NCBI GenBank assembly: GCA_000149265.1
Contig: CH003313.1
Coordinates: 1,817,627-1,881,626 of the forward strand
Direction: 5' to 3'
Source: Ciona savignyi
Taxonomy: Eukaryota > Chordata > Ascidiacea > Phlebobranchia > Cionidae
Length of the DNA: 64,000 nt
This document shows, in pieces, positions 36,985 to 54,528 of the stretch. The notes under the pieces were generated by a model. That model had not been told where the DNA came from, searched no databases, and saw only the letters and a program-made list of their open reading frames with translations. The translations under genes were made by a program, and so were the position numbers. Each line of letters begins with the position of its first letter. Positions within the stretch are counted from its first letter, which is position 1.

Positions 36985-37380
36985 CACAAAATTAGCTGTC
37001 ACTCAAAATTCTGACATAGAAAGTCTTAGAATTTTTACAATTAAAAATTGAAACTTGGATCTACACCTAAACTCAAAACCCTCCAAAATTTTACTTAACG
37101 TTTTTTAGCCCATGCACCCCTTCGTACATCGGGATTTTTTTCGAACAAAACAGCCAGCAGATGCACAATCAACACCTTTATTTCCAGAAGCACTGCTCCA
37201 CTGTTAAAAAACTTTACAGCTAAACGAGAACACCGGCGCGCAGCCAAGCAAATGCTACTTTCAACCATACACACATTGGGGAATCCCCACCATTGTTACT
37301 CCGCAAAACACTCGTTTAAAAACAATGACTAAGGGAGGCTACCACTTGTCTCGTCACATCCTGTCGCACATAGAGGTCTT
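36985..37380 (-). repeat. Unclassified dispersed repeat R, copy 2
   Basis: The reverse complement matches copy 1 at 13270-13650 over roughly 350 bases (ACAATGGTGG, TTCTCGTTTAGCTGTAAAG, GTGCTTCTGG). Its left part matches copy 3 at 44555-44775 in the same orientation (AAGTCTTAGA, CCAAAATTTT, CTTTATTTC, ACAGCTAA). Confidence 0.65.
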
Positions 37381-37597
37381 AATTGGTTAAACGCCATCTT
37401 AAACGAACAAAAATGCGTGTTAAGAAATAACGTCCTTGCTGTTATATCTACATTCCAATTAAAATGCGTTAGCTTATCTAATTGGATTAATAAGTTAATA
37501 AAAAACTATAGAAAATATATTACAATTAAGACCAGGAGATTCTAGGATGAAGAACAACAGAATATCCTATATTGTACATTATTTCTCCCATTGGATT

Positions 37598-37876
37598 GAA
37601 TATTCATGTTTACTCCCGTGAATGAAAAAACGAAGGGTGTTAACACACGGGTCATCGTTAAATATACCTTGTGTCCATCGTCGGCTTATCGGAGCTGTTG
37701 TATAAGATTGAGACTTTTTTTAATTTGGTAGAACCCATCATTTCACCGAGTTTAGTAAATGTCCGTCAAGTGTCTTGCCCATGGACCCAACGAAATAACT
37801 AGCAACCGGTATTAAACCAGCAACTCCTCGGTTGAAAATCGTTGAACTATATAAATCACCAAACTAATCGGTCGGA
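37598..37876 (-). mobile_element. SINE-1 copy
   Basis: Full-length reversed copy, from TTCATGTTTACTCCCGTG to AAACTAATCGGTCGG. Confidence 0.85.
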
Positions 37877-38240
37877 CAATAGCATTATCCGATACACCGC
37901 GAGTTTCCTAACATAGCACAGTTAGTAACATTGACAGTAATTCGTACATATACTAGCTAGATATTGTCAACCACGTGTTTAACCACCACTATTTGTAAAA
38001 CACATATTGTATGCCATGTATTCATGCTGCAGGGTCCCTAACCACAACTTGTATTTTATACACAGAGTATGTAGTTTGTTTATGCAACGCATGGGTACAA
38101 TAGTTATCAAACCAAACTTCTTTTCCATGTGTAGTTAAAAAAATATTTAAACTTCTTAAATTTACGAACATTTTACCACAAATGTTTTAAATTAAACCTT
38201 CTTTTCAAGCGCTGCAGTGAAATGAAGCTAAATTGCCAAA

Positions 38241-38370
38241 ATTTATGTTTATACCTGTGAATGGGAAAACCAAGGGGGTTAACACACGGGCAATCGCCCA
38301 CCGTCGGGTTACCGGAGGTATTTCAGTATATGATATGCACACGTTCCTTCAATTTAGTAGAACCCATTAT
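38241..38370 (-). mobile_element. SINE-1 3' half
   Basis: The reversed 3' half up to AATTTAGTAGAACCCATTA. The central domain and head are missing. Confidence 0.8.
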
Positions 38371-39124
38371 TAATACATCCCATTCAAACGCGCGTGAAGC
38401 GGTATATACAATGCTTGAATCCTTTAATAATACGAGGTCCGTTTATTTAACAGGAAGCGGGTATACGGGTATACAGTGGTATAACATAGCAATAAGGCAT
38501 TTAAATAAAAAAGCGATAAACAATAGCAATAGTTATAAATATAAGGCATGTAATAAATTCCTAAAAACAAATAAACTAATATCATTGCACAATATGCCAA
38601 AATAACAACTTACGTTTTTTTGCAGATAAAACACAGTTAAGGCTCATAAGCATATTTAACCAAACACTGTCTATCCCCAGATTTGCAATACAAAACACTA
38701 AATTTAGAGGCAACGTTAAATAAGTATTTCGGCAAGATAAAATAATAATAAAAGAAGTAATATGTGAAAATATAAGAAATACATGTTACAACAGATAACC
38801 TGGAAGTGATGATTTACAAGTTTAAACTTACCGCCTGTTTGTATAAATTTGTAGAAAAACCGACAAATTTGTAAAAAAAATAAGGTCCTTGCCACAAAAA
38901 CAAAGCATACAAAGATAAAAAAATACTTTAACTTTAAGGCATCAGTGTGAATCAAATCCACCATCAGATTTACTTTCCGAATAGTTTTGGACTTCTTATT
39001 TTTTGTTTAGACTTTTATGGATATACATTCTGCAAATATACAAATATTGTAAAAATATCAGACATAATGATTTGCTAGTCATATACGATTTTTCAAATTG
39101 TTTGTAAAATATAATGCAATGGTA

Positions 39125-43497
<4,373 letters not shown>

Positions 43498-44554
43498 TAA
43501 GATACAGAAGCAATGAAACTACACCGTACACCTGTAAAGCAATGTGTCAGAATAAAGGGAAAATTGTAAAATATACCAATCTTTGCAGATCAGCAAATAC
43601 AATCATCAAGAATCTGGCAAAATAATTGGATAGAATAAACGCGGCAGAAACGTCGGATGAGATCGTGCGACGTTAAAATGTCGCTGAGCTGAACTTGGTC
43701 TATATACAAAAACTCAAAATTATGGCAAATACACAGTAATTATACCCGGACAGTAAATACACACGGTATAACAGTTAAACAACATACGTGGTAGTTTAAA
43801 CCCAATGCAAAAAGGATTATTCTCATACAGGAAAACGCACGATAGCCTAGATATTGGGGGCGGCTTTAAAAAGTCAATTACGATGGACATACAAATATTG
43901 CTACAGTGTTTTTATTTTATTTTTTCGTCCCGTTACACAATTACACAAAGGACACAACCGATCAATTAATAGCAAGCGGGTTTTGATAATTCAACTTAGA
44001 CTGACGGTCCGAAGGTCCGACACGCTGTAAATGAGGAAACAACAGGTGACTGGTACAAAGTATATTAGTATACCATTAAAGCTGTTTGCCAGGTCAACTG
44101 TGGTAATTTAAAAAGTTTATAGTTTTTTTGCTCTTTGCGGCATTACTAATGATTTGCACGTTTCCTATATGAACACATATTCTATGAAACATATTTAAAT
44201 AATGGATAGATGTATCATTTTTATTCTGTCGGATCGGAAAACCACGTTAAAAAATTAATACCTAGCTATTTGTTAATTCCGTTAATACATTTGAATATAC
44301 CATATAGTCGATACAAATGTCGGGAGAACCCGGGCGTTAAAGCACGCTGGGATCATATATGAAAACTCAAATGGTATTAAAGGTCCAGGAATTAAATTGT
44401 TTTCTTTGTTAAACTTATATTTTCCCGGCTTAGGCCGCTGTTAAAAAAGTCTATCGCGTCGGAAACACAGTGAACGTTCTACCAAATATTCTCGTTATCC
44501 CTCCATTACAAACTTACCCAAAAAGATATATCACTTTAATTCTACTATACACGA

Positions 44555-44775
44555 AGTCTTAGATTTTTTTACAACTTAAAATTAAATTGGAAATGCAATC
44601 TAACTCAAATGCCTTCAAAATTGTGCTTAAAATATTCGAGCCGGAACCTCTCCGCACATTGGCAATTTGTTTAAACATAACTGCTAGGAAATGCACTATG
44701 AACACTTTTATTTCACTAGGCAATGTTTCACTTTTACAAAACTGCACAGCTAATCAAAACACACTGAAGCGAAGC
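44555..44775 (-). repeat. Unclassified dispersed repeat R, copy 3 (partial)
   Basis: Shares AAGTCTTAGA, CTCAAATGCCTTCAAAATT, AACACTTTTATTTCA and GCACAGCTAA with the corresponding part of 36985-37380, with small gaps. Confidence 0.55.
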
Positions 44776-45211
44776 TGAGTACATGGAACCCTACATGAAT
44801 AGCCTACGCGTAGGGTAGTCCAGCCAATTGTTGCTCAGCATAACAATTTATACATGCCATGACTAAGAGTGTACTACTCGTAAAATCTGCCCGCATATGC
44901 AAATAAATCTAATTATTTAAGCTTACCTCGCATTCACCATGGGATTAGCGAAGTGATATATTCTCAAATTGCTCTTTTAATTTCATTGGTAGCCTACCCA
45001 ATAATTAATTAGATTCAGACGATGTCTGCTAAGTGCTGTGGCCAAAAGATCCTAAATGTAAATGTCTACTATTGGATGACGTACTTCCCAACGGGAGAAC
45101 GTTCCTCGTAATGCTCGTACAAAATTGACACAAGCTCTGGTGTTGATATTTTCTTTGTAGTTGAACAGGTATGTGATGGAGATTTAGAGGTGAAAGGGCC
45201 CGCCTTACACT

Positions 45212-45580
45212 CAGGCCCGGTGCTAGGAACCGCGGGGCCCAATTAGAAATGTGATGGCGGGGCCCTTAACTACAAAAATAGACATTTAATACTTGCTATA
45301 AAACAAACGATATACTGTTTTACTTCCAAACATATTTATATATTGTTTAGCAACCATATTCATTATGACGTAACAGGCAGACACATAAATATAAATTTGA
45401 CTTATTTACGATGCATAACAAATTGATATTATGAGAAAGAATATTATTTTACTTTTTATTTTACGTTTCAGTAGTATTTTAAACCTCGTAATACAAAAAG
45501 ACCCCCGCTAGCGCGGGGCCCCTTCAAGGTGCGGGGCCCAATTTGATCTAATCGGTCAAATCGGCCTAAAACCGGCCCTG
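45212..45580. mobile_element. hAT MITE with 8-bp target-site duplication
   Basis: Termini CAGGCCCGGTGC and CCGGCCCTG are flanked on both sides by CTTACACT (45204-45211 and 45581-45588), a perfect 8-bp duplication typical of hAT insertions. GC-rich ends (GCGGGGCCC) surround an AT-rich middle. No coding capacity. Confidence 0.88.
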
Positions 45581-45607
45581 CTTACACTTATATTCACCGC
45601 CCATAGC

Positions 45608-45705
45608 CGAAAAGTCGAAAACGTTAGAAATACGTGGATGATTCTATCTAGTTTTAATCATGGCAGAGATAAAAATTCTCAAACTCTAACGTTTTCGACT
45701 TTTCG
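45608..45705. repeat. Perfect 21-bp inverted repeat (hairpin) downstream of SLC44
   Basis: CGAAAAGTCGAAAACGTTAG and one further base at 45608-45628 are exactly complementary to 45685-45705, with imperfect extension outward (CCCATAG/CCCATGG) and a loop of about 56 bases. It lies 100-200 bases after the SLC44 stop codon, so it probably falls in that transcript's 3' untranslated region. Confidence 0.75.
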
Positions 45706-45803
45706 CCCATGGGACGTTTTAACCAAACCTCCGATAAATTTAAACCCAACTGAACTTATATTCCAACATAAAAAGGCACAATCTCCATGCGCATTGAGAG
45801 CTT

Positions 45804-48607
45804 TTACCAATTCATCTCGTCCCAAAGTTTTGTTTCATATTTTTCTTGGGTTAAAGTTTCTTCGTCGTCTTCGTCACTAATATCTTCTTCTCGACGAATG
45901 GTCTTGATGATATGAATTGATTTGTTTTGAGTTGTTAATATGGCAGGTGTGATATTATTAACTGTTCGCCATAGATTTCTTGACAGTGCAGAGTTGCCTT
46001 TTGTTTGAACAAAACTGCTAAATGTGTTATCTGTAACAGAAATCCTGGATAAAGATGACACCGTGGATTCGGACTCTTGACTGAAGGTATCATCAGATTT
46101 CTTCGGGTTTGTTTTATAATTGTCTAATGCCGTAATATTTGATGCAACACGTTTTATATCATCTTTTATTTCTGTGTCATCTATACAGTTTTCCAAATGA
46201 TCATTAGAAATCTCATTGTTGTTTATTATATTCTTGTCGTTTACTGTGTCTTCAAATATTACCGGAATTCCATCATCACGATGCGGCGATCTTTGATGTG
46301 AAATTAGGTGGTTTGTTGTGACATTAACTCCACTTTCTCTTTCGCGCAGCACGGTTATTTTCTTTTTTAGCTGCGGAGATAAATTATACTCCATTTTAAA
46401 CAATCTGTTGTTAACATTTCTTTTAATTTTGGCAAGTGCATCAGCCTCTCTTTCTTTCCGTGCATCGTCTTTCTGTCTCTGCTTCTCTTGAAGTTTCTTC
46501 CTCTTTCCAATGCGAACTAAGCCACCGAAGGTTGCAAACTCGGGGATCCTTAGACCAGTAATATGGTATATCAAGCCTCTTGAGCCAAAGTAAAGGCGGT
46601 CTTTTCCATTGTTCCGTGACATATCTTCAATAAAGCAAATCGCCAATGTATCAATCGCCCCTGTCATGACACCAAGACAAATGTCGCAGGTGTAGCAAAT
46701 AACTAGAGCGGCCAATAAAAAAGGAAAGAACCTTACATAAGCGCTTTCTTTTACTTCCAACATGGCAACTAAGATCGTTATTGATGCAGAGACGAATGAT
46801 AATCGACAGGACCGAATGGTCCAGCGAGCCGCAGAGTGCGATCGGCGAATAGTCGTCAGAAGGCCTTCATGTTCTGTTCTTAAGGAATGACGAGACCGCT
46901 TTTTCATAGAAGATCTTGAAGTCGGGAGTCTTGCATTATTTATTCTATCTTGCTGTGCCGTGAAGCCATTACAAAGGTACGTCGACCGTGCATATCCGTA
47001 AATGCCCACTGAAGATGGACAGTACGGTGATAGTAGCGAAAGTAAACTCTTAGGTACTTCTTCCTGATAGATTGGATTTTCTGGCAAAATTTTATTACCT
47101 TTTGATTTTTTGAAACACGAGAAAACTCCGTAAAGAAACTCGGAATGAAAAGCCCCACCAAGCACACTCCCAATGTTATAACGAAAGAGATGTCGTGTTG
47201 AACTGCTTATTGGATGGAGTAGTAAATGGTGTTCTGTGTCGAAGTACCACAGCGATATAGCTCCAGCAATAACCACCTTTTGACCGGTAGATAGAACGTT
47301 CACATACCAAATATAAAACGCTATAACTAATAGACTTGTATAAGTCTGAGCATGTGACAACTCGCTAGTGGAATATTCAACAGTCTGCATGTTTTCGGAT
47401 GCTTGGAGGTTATAGCAGTTAAGCACGCTTCCCAAAAGCATGCTGCAGAAAAATGTACCGAGTGCTGCCCCAAATGCAGTCCATAATGGCTGACTTAAAA
47501 GTTTAGGTAAAGATTGCAAACATTTTGATGATTCCGAAAGAAAGCCACGAGCATATCGTGCATCTTCCCACTTCCTCCACGCATTAACAGAAATCAGTAG
47601 CATGGCCAACACGGAGCAGAATCCACAGAACCCATACAGAACCAAAACGTCGTTAAGCAGACTCACAGAAACCGTTCGCTTTGCAGTGAACATTCTAAAC
47701 CCGGCCCCCAGAGCCACAAGGCAGCAAATAAGTATACCCATGGCGTTACAACACACGAAAGCATATTTCGGATATTTGATTACTAATATGCATGTAGCAA
47801 CGCATGCCGCCGTTGTACTGAATACAGACGCCGCTATAACATCAGCGCAGTTGATCACATCATGGATAGCATAATGCCACACGCTCAAATACCAAGGGAT
47901 TACTACGTAAGTCGGTTTCAGCATTTCTGGCGGAAGGCATCGGCCAAGGATCACGGCATCTGAGCTGTTTGACCTGAAAAGATGTTTTATTGTTTAATAA
48001 CTCTTTTTGTTTATTTGGTTATGTGTGGAACACTTTAGGAGCCTATATTCCTTATAATATTTTACGTACAAGTGTCGAATAAACCAAACTAAGTAACCTA
48101 CTCTGAATATGATTGGCATGTGTTAGATTGCCACATCTCCTTGCATTTTGCATCAGTGTACTCCAAGTCATATTCGTTCTCCGATAAAACTTTCCGACAG
48201 CTATCCAAAGTTTTGTTCAACCGACCAGGACACTCTTTCACACAGATTTTCACCAATGTCGAGTTCTTTGACGCCAGTAAGCAATTTAAACTTTGTTTGC
48301 TCTCACTAGTTTGAAAATCTAGGATCCAGAGATAGGGATATTTCGACTTAATTTGTCCGGAACCGTTGACTCCATTTACAATTGTCTTTGTCCATGCGGT
48401 ACCTCCACATACGTTCCCCCACGAGTCAACTCCACCATAAAATCGGGATGAAACGCAATTTTGAAAGGCGTAAACAGCTATTATTACTATGGCTGTGCTG
48501 AGGACAACAAATAGGACTATCCAAATTACATCAGCTAATTTAGCCCGTCGAACAGGATACGGCTTCAGTAAATTTTCTTCTTTATGCTCATCAGTAAAAC
48601 TTTCCAT
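45804..48607 (-). CDS. Choline transporter-like protein (SLC44/CTL family)
   Basis: Two exons, 48607-48102 and 47973-45804, spliced in phase to 891 residues. SLC44 proteins are multi-pass membrane carriers linked to choline and ethanolamine transport. TM1 is near residues 28-52 (ADVIWIVLFVVLSTAIVII). A large extracellular loop begins GGVDSWGNVCG, the counterpart of the family's D-x-x-G-x-x-C-G block, and is Cys-rich with glycosylation sites. Many TM segments follow, then the C-terminal signature CFIEDMSRNNG. After about residue 655 comes an unusual charged tail of about 237 residues with a basic helix-prone stretch (KRKKLQEKQRQKDDARKERE) and acidic end. Vertebrate CTLs are about 650-720 residues, so the tail is extra. 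The start chosen is the second ATG-like site (MESFTDEHK); the frame runs 9 codons further upstream. An AG preceding it could be a trans-splice acceptor. Confidence 0.88.
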
Positions 48608-50175
48608 TTTTGCATCTAAACTGGTAAAATACACAGGTCAAACCTTTCTTACTAATTGCTATGGCACCAACACATACCATTGCAATATCTATTGTGATGA
48701 CATAAACCGTTCGCAGAAATCATAATAATTACAAGGATTTTTTCTGACTTAACTTTTGTCTTGTACCGGTAACCTTACTAACACGTTAATCATCTCTTGT
48801 CAACGTACAACGGAAGGTGCAACTACGTAATGAAAAATGCTGGTCCTTCGACTGATTAGTCTGGTGGATTAGTGCGACGTCTTTTAACCGATGAGTGAAA
48901 GATCGAAACTGGTTGCTAGATAGTCGGTTGTGTCCTTGGACAAGGCAATTTACAGACATTGTCTGTTCTCATCGGATTAATATAGGGTTCTGCTAATTAA
49001 AGGAACGTGTAATTCATACACAACATACTGCAATAGCTCCGGTGACCTGATGGTGGGCGCGAGGTGATCTAACGACTGTCCGTGTGTTAACCCCTTGGTT
49101 TTCCCATTCACGAGGATTATTATGAATATCCTATCGTAATGCTTGATTGGTAAACAGAAAGTTAATTTTTTAAATTATTAACAAAAAGGGGCAAGAGTTC
49201 ACAAAATTAGTATAGTGGTATGATCATATTGTTATGTTACACATATATCCGCACTTTTAATTTCGCACCGTTGTTATTCCTTCGCTAATTCAGCGGCCCG
49301 GTACATGAAGACGCCACTGCCTCCAGGCTATTTCAACATTCTACGTGTAAAGTTTGCGTTCGTTTAATTTTTATACCGCTAAATATGAAATCACATGTTT
49401 TAAGTGCTTGGGAACTGTCTGGCTCAGGGTCCGTTATTTTTAAATTTGTATAAGTGTTTAGAGGATTTTTTAGGTTTTAATTGCTATCTTTTTACCGGTA
49501 GCTTGCTCAAAATAAATAACGGAAACCAAGTGGTGGCAGAGAACCATATACGTGGTGATTTTAAAAATTATACAGTATTCTAATTGGACCATGCTTCGTC
49601 CAACGTTTATTATTGCTTCAAAAAAAGCCATTAATTTAATATAAAGTTTAATTGTAATAACTACATAGAGCTTTACTTAAAGGAATAAGAGGAAAACTTC
49701 AATGAAACTTAGGGCATTCGTTTTAACGACATAGTTAGATCTAAAGTTACTGCTGGGTTTAGTGTTTGATTTAGTTTTTCATTAGTGTTTCTATAATGTT
49801 ATTGTGACACTGTGTTTTTTTTCTTTATTTATTTATTGGTGATTGTTACTATTATAAAAATTATCATGCTGACCAAATAAAAATCTTGAATCTTAAATCT
49901 AGTGTTGCTATTTCGAATGCATGTTGCTCTTCAGTATGTAATCAGATATTTTTGTTTTATTCGTATGAAAGCAAAAAAAAAACCTATGTCCCAGTCAGTG
50001 TGTGGTACGCAGATTGTTCATTTTGTAGCGTACTGCAAACCGTAGTTGACTGAAAAGGTTTACTTTAAAACTGTTGTTAAAATTTTAAATTTGTCAACAG
50101 GGGTACATTTGCTTTTAATTTTCTGATCACCAAACCAAACATTGTGTCTGTTTGAAATCAGAAACGAGACCTACG
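48608..50175. other. Divergent intergenic region between SLC44 and SWEET
   Basis: Shared upstream region of two divergent genes. It contains one SINE-1 copy. Otherwise AT-rich with no other feature recognised. Confidence 0.45.
48846..49136 (+). mobile_element. SINE-1 copy between SLC44 and SWEET
   Basis: Full-length copy from CTTCGACTGATTAGTCTGG to ATTATGAATATCCTATC. Confidence 0.88.
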
Positions 50176-53100
50176 ATGTCAGAGTTTTGGATTAATTTCT
50201 TTTCGAATGGATGTATTGTCATTACTATTATAATGTTTGCTACGGGAATGTAAGTATGTTTTATATTGGTGTTTTACATACCACTACTGTGTTAAAATAA
50301 AGGTATGCAGAGTTATTTTATAAGTTAGTGGACAAAATGACATTGGCTACACATGGCAACCATGACTGTCCCAAATACCGGGTATATGTTTGAAAGGTCT
50401 CTTATGAAAGGCTTGTTGCGTCTAAACACCAGTTACAATGTGCTTTTTCGGGCAATAACAATCGGTTACATAAACACATAATGCTGTCACTTTCTTTTAG
50501 CTTAAATTTTGATATTTCTGATATAAATTGTGCTGATTTCTATACAAAAGCATTTGTTTGTCGAAGAAAATACTGAGATAGTTAGTATAGGATCATTTTA
50601 TACCTGACATTTACAGGCATTTTTCTCAGTTTGTTAAGACTGATTGATGTCGTAACAACTGAAGTTTGCTTAACATAATTCACTGACCTAATAGTATTTT
50701 TGGCTAAAATATTTTAGCAATTAAAAAACAATGGTTTTTCGAGATACACATACCAATGCAAACTAGTTATTTATCCTATTAAAAAAGGATATTCTGGTGA
50801 ACAACACCCATAGGTTGTACTAACACCAGTTTAAATAATAGAATCTTTTATGACTTTAATTATTGTTTTATGAGATAAAATGTAATCTGTTGTACGGGAC
50901 AGTTTTTGAATATCCGTTTTCTACAGTCTGCACACATTTTTTTAGAAATATTTTGTTAGTTAAATAATATGAACAGATTAGTTGTATTATGTTATTAATG
51001 CGACATACAAATTATAAAACATGTTTATAACATTTCTTCTAATCTCCACAAAACTTTAAATCAAAAGCATCACAAAAAAATATTAATCTATAGGGGTTCA
51101 TCCTACCAAGAGAATCTTGATATAACTAATGTCATTATATTTTTCTTGATTTGACTTTATTAAGATTATATTACATTTTAGGACAGGATAGGATATATTC
51201 ATGTTTATCCCCATGAATGGGAAAACAAAGGGTTTAACATACGTGGAGCTATTGCAGTGTGTTGTTTATAATTCAGACGGTCCTTCAATTTAGTAGAACC
51301 CATTAATTCGCTGGGTTCAGCCAATGTCTGTTTAGTGTTTTGCCCAAGGAAACAACCGACTACCCAGCTACCAGTTTTGTACCAGCAACCTTTCGGCTGA
51401 AAGGCGACGCACTAAACCATCAGACTACTGTGTCAAACTTTTTCTCTTTATCCGGCTAGATATGAAACCGATCTCATTTTTTCCGGTAAATGAAATAAAT
51501 AACAACGAAATGCTATTTTAAAATTTATATTCCAGACCCCAATGCATGCAAATGATCAAGCACAAAACTACGAAAAACATTCCATTTCTCCCCTATTTGA
51601 TGACAAATATAAAGTATGTTTTAAATTAATTTTTATTTTTTTGTGTTGAATCCAATGGTTTGACGTCTTAACTTGATTGTGCTTATCAATCATGTGTAGT
51701 GGCAAACGGTATTATATTTTTAAACTCAATATTGGTTCATATTGTTTATCTATGCAATATGGTACATTAACTAAAAGTTTTTAACAAGGTGGTGTTTTAG
51801 ACAACAAACAAGTTTAACCTATCTTAATTTAAATTTTCATTATTTTTTATTTCATAGCACAATCGGCTGGATAATTTATGGAAAAATGACCGTGAACTTT
51901 ACTGTAGTACTTATCAATGCAATTGGTGCTGCCTTGCAGACACTTTACATGACTGTTTTTTTATTCTTCGCTGCTGATAAGGTAAAAGTTATTTTAATTC
52001 TTCATTATTGTTTAATTGGAGGGGGTGGTAGGATACCATGTGAAATTCATGTTTATCCCCATGAATTAAAAAAACAAAGGGGGTTAACACACAGGCAGTC
52101 GTCAGATCACCTTGGACCCACCGTCGTGTTACTAGAGCTATTTATTTCAGTGTATTGTATATGATAGACACGTTCCTTCAATTTAGTGGAACCCATTAAT
52201 ACGCTTAGTTAAGGCAATGTCTGTTTAGTGCCTTGCCCAAGGACGCAACTAGCTAGTGACCGGTTTTAAACCTTTAACCGTTCTGTTAAAAGGCGACGGT
52301 CGGACATACCGGAAATGAAAGTAATGGTATATAATAATTGCAGTTATAGCTCTTACTTTAATGCAAAAACTGTTACAATGATCAAAAAATTAAAAAAAAA
52401 TAATAGAAGAATCCATTACTAGAACACCAACCACACAAACTAACCTTGGGATTAGTGCAGCTTAGCCATTTTCTTAATATTCACAGCATAATCCTAACCT
52501 ATGATTTTGCAGACAACGCCACTCATACAATCTACATTTTGTGGATTGACTGCAGCTATTACTTGGTATATGGTAACACAATATGTGAAGTTGGCAAATT
52601 TGGCGATCAATATAATTGGATTCATTTGTTGTACGCTCACTATTTGCATGTTCGCATCACCATTAGCTGAAATTGTAAGTATGGGGTGTTTGTTGTATAA
52701 GATAAATGGCAGTTTGAGTTAAATAACAACCCAATAAACTAATAAAAATGAATAAAAAAATTACTGCAATTAATTAAGCCAATTCAGTTTCTCAACCCTT
52801 TTGGCCAAGCGATCTTTCGACGCCAACTTTATTTCCTGTCTCAAAATCGTTTTACAAGGACTTTTAGCAAGATAAATTTATTGCCCACTGCTTAATCCAT
52901 TCCAAATACACTATCCACAAATTTGCAAAAAATAAAAGCATAAATTATTTTAAACCGGTTATACGTTTTTTTCATAATTTATTGCACACATGTCGCTAAA
53001 TCAATTCTAAATTAATACTTTATACACAACGTTGCAAAAATGAAAAGATGAATTATATTAAATAGTTTATGTTACACTAAATATTTTTGGCCCAAGTTAA

Positions 53101-54207
53101 TGTGCTTACAGCTGGAATTTGGTTTTGTTTTTGTTTTGTTTTTCCTTTTTGTTGTTTTGTGTTTTTGGTTTTGTTTTTCCTAATTTTTTATCCTGCGCAT
53201 GTGACAAACTTGGCATGTCACTAGAACTTAATAAAGAAGTGGTTGTTTGGTTGCTGGTTTTTCAGAATTATTGAAAATGCTATTCTTTGTTAGCTGATGT
53301 ATTCGGACTAATATCAGAACATTAGATAATTCATTTTAAACCTAAATAGCATTAATAACCAGTTTGCCAGGTTCGTCTCCTAAAGACGACCTACTAATCC
53401 AACAGACCAACCAGTTTGACATATTTTGGAAAATTATCATTTTTAATTGCAGCAATATTTGTTTTCGCAGCCAAAAATATTTTATTCTGTAAATTTTCAA
53501 ACTTTTTCGTTTCAGAACACTGTAATTGCAAGTAAATCAACGTCTTCTATCTCATTCCCACTGACAGTGACGGCGTCTCTGTGTTCTGCAATGTGGACCT
53601 TGTTTGGGGTTGCATTGCATGACAACTTTATTGTGGTAATTGAATGATTTGACTAAGTTAACCAGTTTTAACTTATTTTATTTCTTAAACTTTGCCATAA
53701 ATGATTTAATTCTGATAGCCGTCCAACATGGTTTTAATGAAACAAATCATAACACGGGAACAGGGATAACCGTGCAAGCAGATAAAAATGCCATTAGATG
53801 GTCAATATAACTATAAAATAAATATAGAAGAAGCAGCTGGCAAACCCAAACAAAATTACATTCCACTGATATCAGTTGACACTATCAGTTTCAAGCAAAC
53901 TCATCCGGTCATGTTTACACTAATTTTCTATGCAGAACATACAATGGGCATGCCGTTAAAGCATTTAATATGGGAATAATTTAAGAGTGGAAAATGAGAG
54001 CAATAAAAAGGAACACATTAATTGTTTTTCTGTATATTTTTTTAGTTTTCTTTTCTGGACAATTTGAGAAATATGCTTCCAAACATTTTTAAACCAATAA
54101 TGTTTATTTTCCAGGTTCCCAATGCTCTGGGATTCATTGCATCTGCATCACGTTTTTATCTATTTTATAAATACCCCTCAGACCCATTACTTCCATATTC
54201 CGTTTAA
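50176..54207 (+). CDS. SLC50A1: SWEET sugar transporter (SLC50A1 family)
   Basis: Six exons: 50176-50249, 51536-51613, 51858-51981, 52513-52674, 53516-53635, 54115-54207, giving 216 residues with consistent phases. SWEETs are seven-helix facilitators of glucose and related sugars at plasma and Golgi membranes. They are built from two MtN3/saliva triple-helix repeats joined by a linker helix, and most invertebrate deuterostomes have few copies. Landmarks are NIPFLPYLMTNI and W-x-x-Y-G in repeat 1, NAIGAALQTLYM at the end of TM3, FASPLAEI in the linker region, and SISFPLTVTASLCSAMWTLF then VPNALGFI in repeat 2. These match animal SLC50A1 closely in order and spacing. Introns 1 and 3 each hold a reversed SINE-1 copy. 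A further candidate for the polyadenylation signal, AATAAA, is near 54789. Confidence 0.95.
51181..51429 (-). mobile_element. SINE-1 copy in SWEET intron 1
   Basis: Starts GGACAGGATAGGATAT (reversed tail) and runs to the head near CATCAGACTACTG. A block around the CACCTCGCGCCCACC position is deleted. Confidence 0.85.
52027..52311 (-). mobile_element. SINE-1 copy in SWEET intron 3
   Basis: Reversed full-length copy from GGTAGGATACCATG to AAAGGCGACGGTCGG. Confidence 0.85.
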
Positions 54208-54471
54208 AATGTTTTACGTTTTCCAAGTCTTTGGATATAATCCCTAAGCCAACATTGTTCCATCCCTGTGGAGCCTAATGTGGTGCACTGTAAAGTGAAC
54301 AAAGGGAATTTTTTAACCATTAATGACTTTTAAACCACTAAATATTGGTGACCTAGTTTATTGTGATCGTTTTTTTTTTGTCCATCGAACGGTCGGATTT
54401 AAATAATTTTGCATTGACCAATGTGACAACGCTCTTTTACGTATTCGCATGTAATTTAAAAATTTCCCATG

Positions 54472-54528
54472 TGGTAATTCCCCTTGCGTTTTCCCATTCA
54501 TCGCGATTAAACCTCGCTATCCTATCCA
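54472..54528 (+). mobile_element. SINE-1 3'-end fragment
   Basis: Contains only the last 57 bases (GTTTTCCCATTCATCGCG through CTATCCTATCC). Confidence 0.65.

Larger units (their letters stand above)
36226..39124. other. Intergenic region between the fibrinogen-like and K2P genes
   Basis: Divided among SINE-1 copies (36501, 37598, 38241) and repeat R (36985-37380). The open frame at 38261-38605 starts inside SINE-1 and is not credited as a gene. Confidence 0.5.
43498..45803. other. Intergenic region between the K2P and SLC44 genes
   Basis: Contains repeat R copy 3, one hAT MITE with a perfect target duplication (45212-45580) and a hairpin (45608-45705). It probably includes the K2P promoter and the SLC44 3' untranslated region. 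A possible SINE-1 remnant (GATTCAGACGATGTCTGC) is near 45013. Confidence 0.45.

Noticed and set aside
38261..38605. 114-codon open frame
   Set aside because: Begins inside a SINE-1 copy and continues into low-complexity AT-rich sequence.
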